Position numbers and translations under genes: made by a program. Shown piece after piece: positions 17,560 through 28,723 of a stretch of DNA of 64,000 nt. Positions within the stretch are counted from its first letter, which is position 1; every line of letters starts with the position of its first letter. Below the pieces are notes generated by a model that ran no database searches, was not told the origin of the DNA, and saw only the letters and a list, made by a program, of their open reading frames with translations. The stretch is from Solimonas terrae (lineage in GTDB: Bacteria > Pseudomonadota > Gammaproteobacteria > Nevskiales > Nevskiaceae), in assembly GCF_011067135.1 (NCBI RefSeq), contig NZ_JAAMOW010000009.1, forward strand, positions 234,557 through 298,556, in the 5' to 3' direction.

Positions 17560-20049
17560 CTAACTCTGTCGCAGGACCGTGTTCGGCGGGGTGCGCAGCG
17601 TGCTGCGCAGCGACAGCCAGCCCAGTCCGCAGACGACGACGGCGCCGCTCGCGGTGCCGATCAGCCACAGCAGCGGGCGCGGGCCGTAGGCGATGTGAAA
17701 GACGTTCGCCGCCAGCACCCAGGCGAGCGTCTGCGCGGCGATCGCGGCAACGCCGCCGGCCAGGGCGCCGATCACTGCGTACTCGGCGATCAGGCCGCGC
17801 GCGATCAGGCCGGTACCGGCGCCGAGCGTGCGCAGCAGGGCGGTTTCCCGCACGCGCTCACTGCGCGTGCCCTCGATGGTTGCCAGCAGCACCGCGAGTC
17901 CGGCGGCCAGCGTGAAGGCGAAAATGAACTCGACGGCGCGGACGATGCGATCGACGATGCCGCGTACCTGCGCCATCAGCGCGTCGATGTCGAGCACGGT
18001 CACGTTCGGAAACTGCGTGACCAGCTGGCGCAGCAGCGCACGCTGTTCATGCGGCAGATAGAAGCTGGTCAGATATTGCCGCGGCACGAGATCCGACACG
18101 GCACCGGGCGGCGCGAGCAGGAAGAAATTGGGCTTGAAACTGTCCCAGTCGACGGTGCGGAAACTGCTGACCGTGAAGGTCTGCTGTTCGCCGGCAAAAT
18201 CCAGGGTCATGGTGTCGCCGAGCTTCAGGTTCAGCCGCTCGATCGCATAGGCGTCGGCGGACAGCAGCGGCTTGCCGCGGCCGGCTTCGCCCCACCACCG
18301 ACCCTGGGTGATGCGATTGTCCGGATTGAGCGTCGTGCTCCACGACAGATTGAAGTCGCGATTGATCCAGCGCTGCGTTTCGGGATCGGGGAACGAATCG
18401 GCGGTGACCGGCTTGCCGTTCAGGGCGATCAGGCGGCCGCGCGCCATCGGCCAGAGTTGCAGGTCCGCATAGCCGTGCGCGGCGAAGAACGATTTCAGTG
18501 CGTCCAGCTCTTCGGTCTGGACGTTGATCAGGAACTGGTTGGGGGTGTCCGGCGGCAGTTTCTTCTGCCAGCTCGACAACAGATCTTCGCGGACGACCGA
18601 AACCAGCAGCAGGGCGAGCAGCGCCAGACCGAGTGCGGTGACTTGCGCGATCGTCGCGCCGCGGCGCCGCGCGATATTGCCGAGTCCGAAGCGCCAGGCA
18701 AAACCGCCGCCACCGGCGGCTCGACGCAGCGGCGTCAGCAGACGTACCAGCAGCCAGGCGCAGGATGCCAGCGCGAGCAGCGCACCGCCGGCGCCGGCCA
18801 GCACCCAGCCGGCCAGCCGGACGTCGCCGGTCGCCAGCCACAGCAGCGCGGCCGCGGTTGCCATCGCGATCAGGGTGATCGCGCGCGTCGCGGTCGATCC
18901 GCTTTCGCTGCGCTGGAACACGCGCAGCGGCGGCGTGTTGCGCGCGGCCAGCATCGGCGGCGCGGCGAAGCCCAGCAGCAGCAACAGGCCCAGCCCGGCG
19001 GCTTCGAGCAGTGGCAGCAGCGGCGGTGGCGGCAGGTCGAGCTTCAGCAGATCGCCGAGCGCGCGCGCCAGCAATTCCTGTGCGCCGTACGCGAGCAGCG
19101 CGCCGGCGGCACCTGCGGCCAGACCGAGCAGCAGCAATTGCAGCAGCAGCGCGCGTGTGAGGAAGCCGCGCCGCGCGCCGAGGCATTTGAGCAGCGCGAT
19201 CTCGTCGCGCAGCTTCTCGCCGTACTGGCGCGCCGACAGTGCAACCGCCGCGCAGGCGAGCAGGGTCGCAGCCAGTACCGCGATGTCGAGGAACTGCCCG
19301 GCGCTGCGCGTCGAGTTGCGCAGTTCGGGACGCGCGTCCTGCGGCGTCGTCAGCTTGACGCCGTCGGCCAGCGGTTCGGCGCGCAGTCGCGCCAGGGCAT
19401 CGCGCGCGCCGCTGACGCCGAGCTCGTATTGCGCGCGGCTGCCGACACCGAGCAGGCCGCTGGCGGCGAGATCGTCGGCATTGATCAGCAAGCGCGGCGC
19501 GAGATCATCGAAGCCGGCGCCCTTGCCGGGCTCGTCGGTGATCACGCCACGCAGCTTCAGATGCAGGCGACCGAGTTGCAGTTCGGCGCCGGGCTGCAGC
19601 TGCAGGTCCTGCCAGAGTCGCGCATCCGCCCAGGCTTCGCCCGGTGCCGGTACGCCATGGGCGGCATGACCGTCCTCGAACGGCGCCGCGGCGAGCGTGA
19701 TCGCGCCGCGCAGCGGATAGCCGCTGCCGACCGCCTTCACCGACGCCAGTGCGGAGTTGTCGCCGGCGAACACGACGCTGCTGAACAGGGTGGTGGCCGT
19801 GCCGTGCAGGCCCAGCGCATCGATGCTGGCCTGCAGACTGGCCGGCAGCGGATCGCGTGCGCGATAGACGAGGTCGGCACCGAGGGTGTCGCCGCTCTGT
19901 TCGCCGATCGCCAGGCGTACGCGCTCGCTGAACAGATGTACGGTGCCGGTCGCAGCGACGGCGATGATCAATGCCAGCATCACGATCAGCAGTTCGCCGG
20001 AACGCCAGCCGCGCCGCAGACGACGCCAGGCAAACGCGAAGACGTTCAT
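17560..20049 (-). CDS. ybbP: ABC transporter permease, FtsX/MacB-like (YbbP family)
   Basis: An 829-residue inner-membrane protein. The N-terminal helix (LLIVMLALIIAVAATGTVHLF) precedes a long extracytoplasmic domain. Two FtsX-type permease blocks follow: VLAATLLACAAVALSARQYGEKLRDEIALLKCLGA (about 259 on) and a C-terminal one with FIFAFTLAAGLAVLLATIEGTRSERVRETALLRTLGA. These are the canonical conserved loops before the second helix. The length and ten predicted membrane segments fit YbbP. It overlaps ybbA by 4 bp (ATGA). YbbA/YbbP-type systems are thought to move lipophilic material; the substrate is not known. Confidence 0.9.
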   Translation of the reverse strand: MNVFAFAWRRLRRGWRSGELLIVMLALIIAVAATGTVHLFSERVRLAIGEQSGDTLGADLVYRARDPLPASLQASIDALGLHGTATTLFSSVVFAGDNSALASVKAVGSGYPLRGAITLAAAPFEDGHAAHGVPAPGEAWADARLWQDLQLQPGAELQLGRLHLKLRGVITDEPGKGAGFDDLAPRLLINADDLAASGLLGVGSRAQYELGVSGARDALARLRAEPLADGVKLTTPQDARPELRNSTRSAGQFLDIAVLAATLLACAAVALSARQYGEKLRDEIALLKCLGARRGFLTRALLLQLLLLGLAAGAAGALLAYGAQELLARALGDLLKLDLPPPPLLPLLEAAGLGLLLLLGFAAPPMLAARNTPPLRVFQRSESGSTATRAITLIAMATAAALLWLATGDVRLAGWVLAGAGGALLALASCAWLLVRLLTPLRRAAGGGGFAWRFGLGNIARRRGATIAQVTALGLALLALLLVSVVREDLLSSWQKKLPPDTPNQFLINVQTEELDALKSFFAAHGYADLQLWPMARGRLIALNGKPVTADSFPDPETQRWINRDFNLSWSTTLNPDNRITQGRWWGEAGRGKPLLSADAYAIERLNLKLGDTMTLDFAGEQQTFTVSSFRTVDWDSFKPNFFLLAPPGAVSDLVPRQYLTSFYLPHEQRALLRQLVTQFPNVTVLDIDALMAQVRGIVDRIVRAVEFIFAFTLAAGLAVLLATIEGTRSERVRETALLRTLGAGTGLIARGLIAEYAVIGALAGGVAAIAAQTLAWVLAANVFHIAYGPRPLLWLIGTASGAVVVCGLGWLSLRSTLRTPPNTVLRQS

Positions 20050-20723
20050 TGCGCCTGCACGCGGCCGGACGCCAGCGTCAGCCGGCGACCGCAGCGCGCT
20101 GCCAGCGTCGCATCGTGCGTGACCAGAACCAGGGTCGTGTTGCGCGCGCGGTTGAGCTCGAACATCAGCTCGATGATGTGGCCGCCGGTGATCGTGTCGA
20201 GATTGCCGGTCGGCTCGTCGGCGAACAGGATCTGCGGCTCGCCGCAGAACGCACGCGCCAGCGCGACGCGCTGTTGTTCGCCGCCGGACAGTTGTTGCGG
20301 ATAGTGGCCGAGGCGCGCCGACAGGCCGACGCTTTCGAGTGCGGCGGTTGCCCGCGCGCGCGCGTCGCCGAGGCCGGCGAGCTCGACCGGCAGCATCACG
20401 TTCTCCAGCGCGGTGAACCCGGCGAGCAGCTGAAAGGACTGGAACACGAAACCGACGCGACCGGCGCGCAGCGCGGCGCGGGCGTCTTCGTCGAGTCCGT
20501 TCAACGACGTGCCGGCCAGTGCGATCTCGCCGCTGCTCGGCAGGTCGAGTCCGGCGAGCAGCGACAGCAGCGTGGTCTTGCCGGAGCCGCTGCTGCCGAC
20601 GATCGCCAGCGATTCGCCGGCTGCGACATCCAGATCGACATGATCGAGGATCGTCAGCGGCTGGCCGCCGCTGCTAACCTGCTTGCTCACTCCGCTTGCG
20701 CGCACCGCGCTGCTCGATGCCAT
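20046..20723 (-). CDS. ybbA: ABC transporter ATP-binding protein (YbbA, LolD/MacB class)
   Basis: A 225-residue ATPase with Walker A GSSGSGKTT (about 42-50), a Q-loop in FVFQSFQLL, the LSGGEQQRVALARA signature (about 143-156), Walker B ILFADEPTGNLD and the H-loop VLVTHDATLA. The start ATG 20723 has AGGAAG nine bases upstream on the minus strand. This places its start codon inside the first codons of tesA on the other strand. It drives the YbbP-like permease encoded next. The ybbA-tesA divergent order matches E. coli. Confidence 0.94.
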   Translation of the reverse strand: MASSSAVRASGVSKQVSSGGQPLTILDHVDLDVAAGESLAIVGSSGSGKTTLLSLLAGLDLPSSGEIALAGTSLNGLDEDARAALRAGRVGFVFQSFQLLAGFTALENVMLPVELAGLGDARARATAALESVGLSARLGHYPQQLSGGEQQRVALARAFCGEPQILFADEPTGNLDTITGGHIIELMFELNRARNTTLVLVTHDATLAARCGRRLTLASGRVQAQ

Positions 20724-21351
20724 GTTCAAACGCTTCCTGATCTGTGGATTGCTGCTGGGCTTTGCCGCGTCGGCGCAGCCGGCGCCGGCCACCGCGAAGG
20801 CGCCGGTCTGGCTGGTGCTCGGCGACAGCCTCAGCGCGGCCTACGGCATTCCGCAGTCGGCGGGTTGGGTGAGCCTGCTGCAACAGCGGCTGGCCGAGCG
20901 AGGCTATCGCGCACAGGTGATCAATGCCAGCGTCAGCGGCGAAACGACGGCCGGCGGCCTGACGCGCCTGCCGGCCCTGCTCGAACACCACCATCCGGAT
21001 GTGGTCCTGATCGAACTCGGCGGCAACGACGGCCTGCGTGCCCTGCCGATTGCCCGGCTGCGCGACAATCTGCAGCAGCTGGTGTCGCTGAGCAGGAAGG
21101 CCGGCGCCACGCCGGTCCTGTTCGAAATGATGCTGCCGCCGAATTACGGCGAGGAATACGTCTCGGCCTTCACGGCGAGCTTTCACCAGATTGCAAAGCT
21201 CGACCGCCTTGCGCTGGTGCCATTCCTGCTCGCGCCGATCGCCGCCGATCGCGACGCGTTCCAGGCCGACGGGATTCACCCGATCGCCGCGTCCGAGCCG
21301 AAAGTGCTCGACGCGGTATGGCCGACGCTGGAACCGCTCGCCCGTCGTTAG
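20722..21351 (+). CDS. tesA: Arylesterase / thioesterase I, GDSL family
   Basis: A 209-residue SGNH hydrolase acting on acyl-CoA or lysophospholipid in the periplasm. The signal peptide is MFKRFLICGLLLGFAASAQP. Block I is LGDSLSAAYG with the catalytic Ser at about 37, block III is ELGGNDGL with the oxyanion Asn, and block V is DGIHP with the catalytic Asp and His near 181-184. The ATG at 20722 overlaps the ybbA start on the other strand and has no clear Shine-Dalgarno. An in-frame TTG at 20683 is an alternative, but would spoil the signal peptide. Confidence 0.92.
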   Translation: MFKRFLICGLLLGFAASAQPAPATAKAPVWLVLGDSLSAAYGIPQSAGWVSLLQQRLAERGYRAQVINASVSGETTAGGLTRLPALLEHHHPDVVLIELGGNDGLRALPIARLRDNLQQLVSLSRKAGATPVLFEMMLPPNYGEEYVSAFTASFHQIAKLDRLALVPFLLAPIAADRDAFQADGIHPIAASEPKVLDAVWPTLEPLARR

Positions 21352-21436
21352 GGGGGCGCGCCGCGGCGACGCGGATGCATCCGCGCGACCGCGGCGCCCG
21401 TATGGGAGACATTCCGCGTCAAACCTCAATGTCTCC

Positions 21437-22714
21437 ATGAAAATTGCCGTCATCGGCTCCGGCATCGCCGGTCTGTCGACCGCCTATCTGCTCGCCCGCC
21501 GCCACGAGGTCACGGTCTTCGAACAGGACGATCGTCCGGGCGGGCACACCAACACCGTCGACGTGCAGACGCCGGACGGCGTGCTGGCGATCGACACCGG
21601 CTTCATCGTCTGCAATCCGGTCAACTATCCAAACTTCTACCCCTTGCTCGATGAACTGGGCGTGCCGCGCCAGGACACCGACATGTCGCTGGGCGTTTCG
21701 GTCGACAACGGCCGCGTCGAATGGGCCGGTGACGAAAATCTGCTGAAGGTATTCGCGCAGCCGTCGCTGATGTTCTCGCCGACGCACTGGAAAATGCTGT
21801 CGGCGATCACGCGCTTCAATGCGCAGGTCAAGCGTCTGCTCGCCGAAGACGCACTGCCGGACATCACGCTTGGCGAGTTCCTCGAACGCGAAAACTATCC
21901 GATGAGTCTGCGCGTGCGTTACGTTGCCGCCATGGCCGGCCCGATCTGGAGCACGTCGACGGCGGGGGTGATGCAATTCCCGCTGCCGGCGTTCGCGCGC
22001 TTCTTCGATTCGCACGGTCTGCTCAATGTCTACGAGCGGCCGCAGTGGCAGACCGTGCTCGGCGGTTCCCGCCGCTATCTGCGCGCCTTGTGCGACAAGT
22101 TCACCGGCACGCTGCAGCTGTCGACGCCGGTGACCGGCCTGCGCCGGCGCGCCGGCGGCGGCGTCACGCTGAGCGCCGGCGGCGACGAACACGAATTCGA
22201 TGCCGTGGTCTGCGCCGCGCATTCCGATCAGGCACTGCGCTTGCTGGGCGACGCCGACGATGCCGAACGCGCCGTGCTCGGCGATGTGCCCTACGCCCGC
22301 AATCGCGCGTATCTGCACACCGACGTCGGCCTGATGCCGCGCCGCCGCCGGGCGTGGTCGAGCTGGAACGCGCTGCTGACGCAGGACGTGCTCAGCGACG
22401 ATCCGATCGGCGTCAGCTACTGGATGAACCAGCTGCAGCGCCTGCCGAGCACGACGCCGTATATCGTCTCGCTCAATCCGCCGCGCGAGCCGGAACCCGG
22501 CTCGGTGCTCTACCAGACCGACTACTGGCACCCGCAGTACGAGCCGAAGACGATCCGTGCCCAGCAGCGCCTGCCGCAGATCCAGGGCGCGCGCGGCATC
22601 TGGTGGGCGGGCGCCTGGACCGGCTACGGCTTTCACGAAGACGGACTGAAATCCGGATTGCGTGCCGTCGCCGGCATCGACGCGGACTGTCTGCCGGGAT
22701 GGGCCGTCTTGTGA
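21437..22714 (+). CDS. FAD-dependent oxidoreductase (amine oxidase/desaturase-like)
   Basis: A 425-residue flavoprotein. The dinucleotide-binding motif IGSGIAGLSTAYLLA (about 6-20) is followed by FEQDDRPGGHTNTV, the usual FAD ribose and pyrophosphate contacts. The C-terminal GWAGAWTGYGFHEDGLKSG-like segment (WWAGAWTGYGFHEDG) contacts flavin. This family is regularly found with a DUF1365 protein and a cyclopropane-synthase-like methyltransferase, as here, and in some bacteria belongs to singlet-oxygen or furan-fatty-acid regulons. The reaction is therefore probably on membrane fatty acyl chains; that part is inference. The next gene overlaps its end. Confidence 0.88.
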   Translation: MKIAVIGSGIAGLSTAYLLARRHEVTVFEQDDRPGGHTNTVDVQTPDGVLAIDTGFIVCNPVNYPNFYPLLDELGVPRQDTDMSLGVSVDNGRVEWAGDENLLKVFAQPSLMFSPTHWKMLSAITRFNAQVKRLLAEDALPDITLGEFLERENYPMSLRVRYVAAMAGPIWSTSTAGVMQFPLPAFARFFDSHGLLNVYERPQWQTVLGGSRRYLRALCDKFTGTLQLSTPVTGLRRRAGGGVTLSAGGDEHEFDAVVCAAHSDQALRLLGDADDAERAVLGDVPYARNRAYLHTDVGLMPRRRRAWSSWNALLTQDVLSDDPIGVSYWMNQLQRLPSTTPYIVSLNPPREPEPGSVLYQTDYWHPQYEPKTIRAQQRLPQIQGARGIWWAGAWTGYGFHEDGLKSGLRAVAGIDADCLPGWAVL

Positions 22715-23478
22715 GCGGCCGCGAAGACGCCGCGCTGCTGTATCGCGCGACCGTGATGCATCGCCGTCATGTCGCGCCGTTCTACCGCTTCGTGTATCGC
22801 GTCTTCTACCTGCTGGTCGACATCGACCGGCTCGACGAAGCGGCCACCGGCATGCGCCTGTTCTCGCACAACCGTTTCAATTTGCTGGCGCTGCACGATC
22901 GCGACCACGGCGATGGCCAGGGGCTGCGTGTCTGGGCCGAGCGCGTGCTGCGGGCCCATGAGGTCGAACTGGCCGGCGGCCGCATCCGCCTGCTGGCGTT
23001 CCCGCGCGTGCTCGGCCGCGTCTTCAACCCGATCAGCCTGTGGTACTGCGAACACGCCGATGGCTCGCTGCGCGCCGTGATTGCCGAGGTCAACAACACC
23101 TTCGGCGAGAAGCACAGCTACGTGCTCGCATCCGGCGGCGCTCCGATTGCGTATGGAGAGGCGAAGGAGAAGGAAAAATGCTTCCACGTCTCACCGTTCT
23201 TCGACGTCGCCGGGCGTTACCGCTTCGAGCTCAGCGAGCCCGACGCGCGGCTGCGGGTCGCGATCCGGCTGCAGTCGGCCGGCGCACCGCGGCTCGACGC
23301 CGTGATCAACGCCGAGCGCAGGACGCTGGGCGATGCCGCGATACTGGGGCAGGTCGCCCGCCTGCCGCTGCTCGCGCTCAAGGTCGTGCTGGCCATTCAC
23401 TGGCAGGCCCTGAAGATCTGGCTGCGCGGCGGCGTCTTCCATCGCAAGCCGACGCCGCCTTCGCTCGACATCAGCTGA
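22699..23478 (+). CDS. DUF1365 family protein
   Basis: A 259-residue protein from ATG 22699; the GTG at 22711, which overlaps the upstream stop as GTGA, is an equally plausible start. Conserved DUF1365 blocks are present: RHVAPFYRFVYRVFYLLVDID, VLGRVFNPISLWYC, EVNNTFGEKHSYVL and KCFHVSPFFDVAGRYRF. Biochemical role is unknown, but the family is consistently linked to lipid-modifying methyltransferases. It is the middle gene of the three-gene lipid operon and is 37 bp from the methyltransferase. Confidence 0.9.
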   Translation: MGRLVSGREDAALLYRATVMHRRHVAPFYRFVYRVFYLLVDIDRLDEAATGMRLFSHNRFNLLALHDRDHGDGQGLRVWAERVLRAHEVELAGGRIRLLAFPRVLGRVFNPISLWYCEHADGSLRAVIAEVNNTFGEKHSYVLASGGAPIAYGEAKEKEKCFHVSPFFDVAGRYRFELSEPDARLRVAIRLQSAGAPRLDAVINAERRTLGDAAILGQVARLPLLALKVVLAIHWQALKIWLRGGVFHRKPTPPSLDIS

Positions 23479-23515
23479 ATACCTGCCGTCCCACTTCGCC
23501 GTGTGGAGTTTCCAG

Positions 23516-24844
23516 ATGAGTGACCCCGATCTGCCGCGTCAGACCGAACTCGATCGCCTGCTGCCTGGCGACGGCTTCTCGCCGGAGCTGCCGAAGGCGC
23601 TGCAGCCGAGAGCAAAGCGCGGCGCGGCCGTCGGCCTGGGCCTGCGCGTGCTGCTGTACATGCTGCGCGGCATGCGCGTCGGCAGCTTCGACGTGCATCT
23701 GCCGAACGGCGATGTCCGCCATTTCCGCGGCAGCGAAGCCGGCCCGCACGGCGTGCTCAACATCCGCTCGAAGCGGATCATCGGCCATGTGCTGAAGGGT
23801 GGCGAAGTCGGCTTTGGCGATGCCTATCTCGACGGCTGCTGGGACTCGCCCGATCTCGCGGCGCTGCTCGGCGTGCTCTATCTCAACGAGCCGCACTACA
23901 AGGGCCCGTACGAGAAGAACCTGCTTGGCCGTTTCGTCGGCTGGCTCAAGCACAGGCTGAAATCGAACACCAGGAAAACCGCGCGCAAGAACATTGCGTA
24001 TCACTACGATCTGGGCAACGACTTCTACAAGCTCTGGCTCGACGACACGATGGCGTATTCGTCCGCCGTGTTTGCACGGCGTGGTGCATCGCCGGGCGGC
24101 CCGTCCACCGGGTTCACGCACGAGCCGAACGAGACGCTGCGCGACGCACAGCTCAACAAGTTTCGCGAGATGGCGCAGCGCCTCAAGCTGCAGCCGCATC
24201 ATCACCTGCTCGAAGTCGGTTCCGGCTGGGGCGGCTTCGCGATCTACGCGGCGCAGACCAGCGGCTGCCGGGTCACGTCCATCACGCTGTCGGCCGAACA
24301 ACTCGCCGAGGCGCAGAAGCGCGCCGCCGCCGCCGGCGTTGCCGATCGCGTCACGTTCGAACTGCGCGACTATCGCGACGTGCGCGAGACTTACGATCGC
24401 GTGGTCTCGATCGAAATGTACGAAGCCGTCGGCGAGGAATACTGGCCCGGCTACTTCGAGATGCTGCACGACGCGCTCAAGCCGGGCGGCATCGCCGCGA
24501 TCCAGGGCATCACCATCAGCCCGAAGATCTTCGACGAGTATCGCAGCAAGCGCGATTTCATCCAGAAATACATTTTCCCCGGCGGCATGCTCAGCCCGCC
24601 GGGTCACTTCCAGGATCTGGCGATCGCCGCCGGCCTGAAGCCGGAAGATGCGCGCTTCTTCGGCACCGACTACGCCGACACGCTGGCGATCTGGCATCGC
24701 AATGTGATGGCCGCGCGCGACGCGATCGTCCGGCAGTTCGACGAGCGCTTCCTGCGCATGTGGCGGTACTACCTCGCGTACTGCGAGTGCGGCTTCCGCG
24801 TCGGCAGCATCGACCTCATGCAGATCACGCTGCGACGCGGCTGA
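23516..24844 (+). CDS. Cyclopropane-fatty-acid-synthase-like SAM methyltransferase
   Basis: A 442-residue enzyme. A flexible N-terminal domain (about 1-140) precedes the methyltransferase: IAYHYDLGNDFYKLWLDDTM (about 162-181), SAM motif LLEVGSGWGGFAIYAA (about 236-251), and YEAVGEEYWPGYFE with the bicarbonate-site Glu. The tail (KYIFPGGMLSP, YYLAYCECGFRVGSID) is complete. Between TMAYSSAVFA and ETLRDAQ there is an extra segment of about 18 residues (RRGASPGGPSTGFTHEPN) not usual in the family. The product is likely a methylated, cyclopropane or furan-precursor acyl chain. A bidirectional terminator follows. Confidence 0.9.
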   Translation: MSDPDLPRQTELDRLLPGDGFSPELPKALQPRAKRGAAVGLGLRVLLYMLRGMRVGSFDVHLPNGDVRHFRGSEAGPHGVLNIRSKRIIGHVLKGGEVGFGDAYLDGCWDSPDLAALLGVLYLNEPHYKGPYEKNLLGRFVGWLKHRLKSNTRKTARKNIAYHYDLGNDFYKLWLDDTMAYSSAVFARRGASPGGPSTGFTHEPNETLRDAQLNKFREMAQRLKLQPHHHLLEVGSGWGGFAIYAAQTSGCRVTSITLSAEQLAEAQKRAAAAGVADRVTFELRDYRDVRETYDRVVSIEMYEAVGEEYWPGYFEMLHDALKPGGIAAIQGITISPKIFDEYRSKRDFIQKYIFPGGMLSPPGHFQDLAIAAGLKPEDARFFGTDYADTLAIWHRNVMAARDAIVRQFDERFLRMWRYYLAYCECGFRVGSIDLMQITLRRG

Positions 24845-24860
24845 GTCTGCGGCACAAACG

Positions 24861-24886
24861 AAAAGCCCTCCGCATGGAGGGCTTTT
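24861..24886. terminator. Bidirectional terminator between the methyltransferase gene and gltA
   Basis: AAAAGCCCTCC pairs perfectly with GGAGGGCTTTT around a GCAT loop. A and T runs on both sides let it work for both converging genes. Confidence 0.93.
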
Positions 24887-24905
24887 CGCTGCAGCGGCCT
24901 GGCGA

Positions 24906-26201
<1,296 letters not shown>

Positions 26202-26217
26202 GATGACCTCGTTCTCT

Positions 26218-27501
<1,284 letters not shown>

Positions 27502-27637
27502 GATCGGCGCAGCGCGCGCGGCCTGCGTGCGGAAAGGGGCGCGCATTGTCGCGACCTCGCCGGTGCGGCGACAGGGCCGGTGCCCGGTGTCGCGATTGGC
27601 GCTGCAGCCAAGCCTGACGGCAGGCGCCGGAAACGAC

Positions 27638-27661
27638 GAAGCCGCGCAGGAGCGCGGCTTC
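27638..27661 (-). terminator. Probable terminator of rpmE2
   Basis: GAAGCCGCGC and GCGCGGCTTC form a perfect 10-bp stem around AGGA, 22 bp after the rpmE2 stop. The following U tract on the minus strand is weak (GTCGTTT). Confidence 0.6.
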
Positions 27662-27683
27662 GGGGACCAGCAAACAGCGGTTC

Positions 27684-27929
27684 TTACTTCTTGGCGCCGT
27701 AACGCGCGTTGAACTTGCCGACGCGGCCACCGGTGTCGATGACCTTCTGCTTGCCCGTGTAGAACGGGTGCGAGAGGCTGGAGGTATCGAGCAGCACGGC
27801 CGGATACTCGACGCCGTCGACCGTCAGCTTGTCCTTCGTCTTCACCGTCGAGCGGATGATGAACACGTGATCTGCGGAACCGTCCTTGAATGCGACCGGG
27901 CGATACTCGGGATGGATGCCGTCTCTCAT
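27684..27929 (-). CDS. rpmE2: 50S ribosomal protein L31, type B
   Basis: An 81-residue ribosomal protein. It begins [20 protein letters not shown] and contains [24 protein letters not shown] in shorter conserved blocks. It lacks the CxxC pair of the zinc-binding type A form, so it is the zinc-independent paralogue (often Zur-repressed elsewhere). No Zur box was recognised upstream. It follows no other ribosomal gene. Confidence 0.96.
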   Translation of the reverse strand: MRDGIHPEYRPVAFKDGSADHVFIIRSTVKTKDKLTVDGVEYPAVLLDTSSLSHPFYTGKQKVIDTGGRVGKFNARYGAKK

Positions 27930-28002
27930 GGGAAAACCTGTACGGAAAAGCGCGAAAGGGCGCGAATTGTAATGAAGCAGACCGGCAGCCGCAAGCTCGG
28001 CC

Positions 28003-28485
28003 CTAAATCGTGGTCTGCGGCAGCGAGGCCGGCCGCCGCACGACCACGGTGCCGGCGAGCTTGTCATGCCAGCCTTGCTTGCGACGATCGAAGCCGACCC
28101 AGAGCAGGCCGAGGCACAGCGGAATGATCGAGACGAAGTACGCGAGGTAACGGCCGACGTATTGCTGCCAGCCCGGTTTTTCGAAGGTCTGCGCGTCGAC
28201 GATCACCGCGTCGATGATTATCTTGCCGGGCGTCGCCATTTTCGCCACCCAGAACAGCACGATGATCGCCGCCGACATCAGTTCGACCAGGGTTTGCGCA
28301 TAGGGGTCGCCTTCGGCGATGCCGATGCCGGCCAGTTTCAGCAGGAGCCCGACGGGCACGAGAATGAACAGCACGACGATCGAGTCGACGAGGCTGGCGA
28401 ACACCCGCGCCCAGAAGCCGACGTAGTGCACCGGCGGCGGCGCTGCCGTGCGCTCGGCAACCGCCATTTCGCTGAGTTCGTCCAT
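28003..28485 (-). CDS. RDD family membrane protein
   Basis: A 160-residue protein. RDD hallmarks are the Arg and Asp residues in FWARVFASLVDSIVVLFI (about 24-41) and a C-terminal GFDRRKQGWHDKLAGTVVV segment. Three membrane helices are predicted at about 32-50, 68-84 and 118-134, with the TPGK loop (KMATPGKIII) typical of the family. RDD proteins have been linked to ion transport or membrane adaptation; no function is proven for this type. It is encoded after the CPXCG gene with 14 bp between them. Confidence 0.88.
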   Translation of the reverse strand: MDELSEMAVAERTAAPPPVHYVGFWARVFASLVDSIVVLFILVPVGLLLKLAGIGIAEGDPYAQTLVELMSAAIIVLFWVAKMATPGKIIIDAVIVDAQTFEKPGWQQYVGRYLAYFVSIIPLCLGLLWVGFDRRKQGWHDKLAGTVVVRRPASLPQTTI

Positions 28486-28486
28486 A

Positions 28487-28503
28487 GCGTTAACAGGCCC
28501 TAG
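28487..28503. repeat. 17-bp sequence shared with 51504-51520
   Basis: Read on the minus strand this is CTAGGGCCTGTTAACGC, identical to plus-strand 51504-51520. In both places the TAG is the stop codon of a gene (CPXCG protein here, DUF3187 protein there). It may be the end of a small repeated element. Confidence 0.35.
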
Positions 28504-28691
28504 TCACTTTCCGGCTCGATCCGGACCCTGCAGCTTCGGCTGTCGCTGCTGACTTCGACGTGAACCGTCATCGGCCGGCAGCAGACCGGGCAGTCTTCGC
28601 TGTAGACCTGTTGGTCGCCGCCGCTGAGGTCGATGTCGAGCACGATCTCCTCCCAGCAGGCGGGGCAGGTGACGGTCACTTCTTCGAGCAT
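28500..28691 (-). CDS. CPXCG motif-containing cysteine-rich protein
   Basis: A 63-residue protein with two zinc-ribbon-type pairs, TCPACWEEI (Cys 9, Cys 12) and DCPVCCRPM (Cys 34, Cys 37), matching the short CPXCG family of proteobacteria. It is probably a small zinc-binding protein; no function is assigned. It lies downstream of hemW on the same strand, which is a common arrangement for miscellaneous housekeeping genes in this group. Confidence 0.88.
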   Translation of the reverse strand: MLEEVTVTCPACWEEIVLDIDLSGGDQQVYSEDCPVCCRPMTVHVEVSSDSRSCRVRIEPESD

Positions 28692-28723
28692 GGGGGCCTC
28701 CGGCTGCCGCTCCGACTGTACGC

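Noticed and set aside
16006..20304. 1432-codon open frame on the plus strand
   Set aside because: It is antisense to the HupE-like, TPR, ybbP and ybbA genes, is Arg/Gln/Ala-rich without domains, and is the usual by-product of high GC at third positions.
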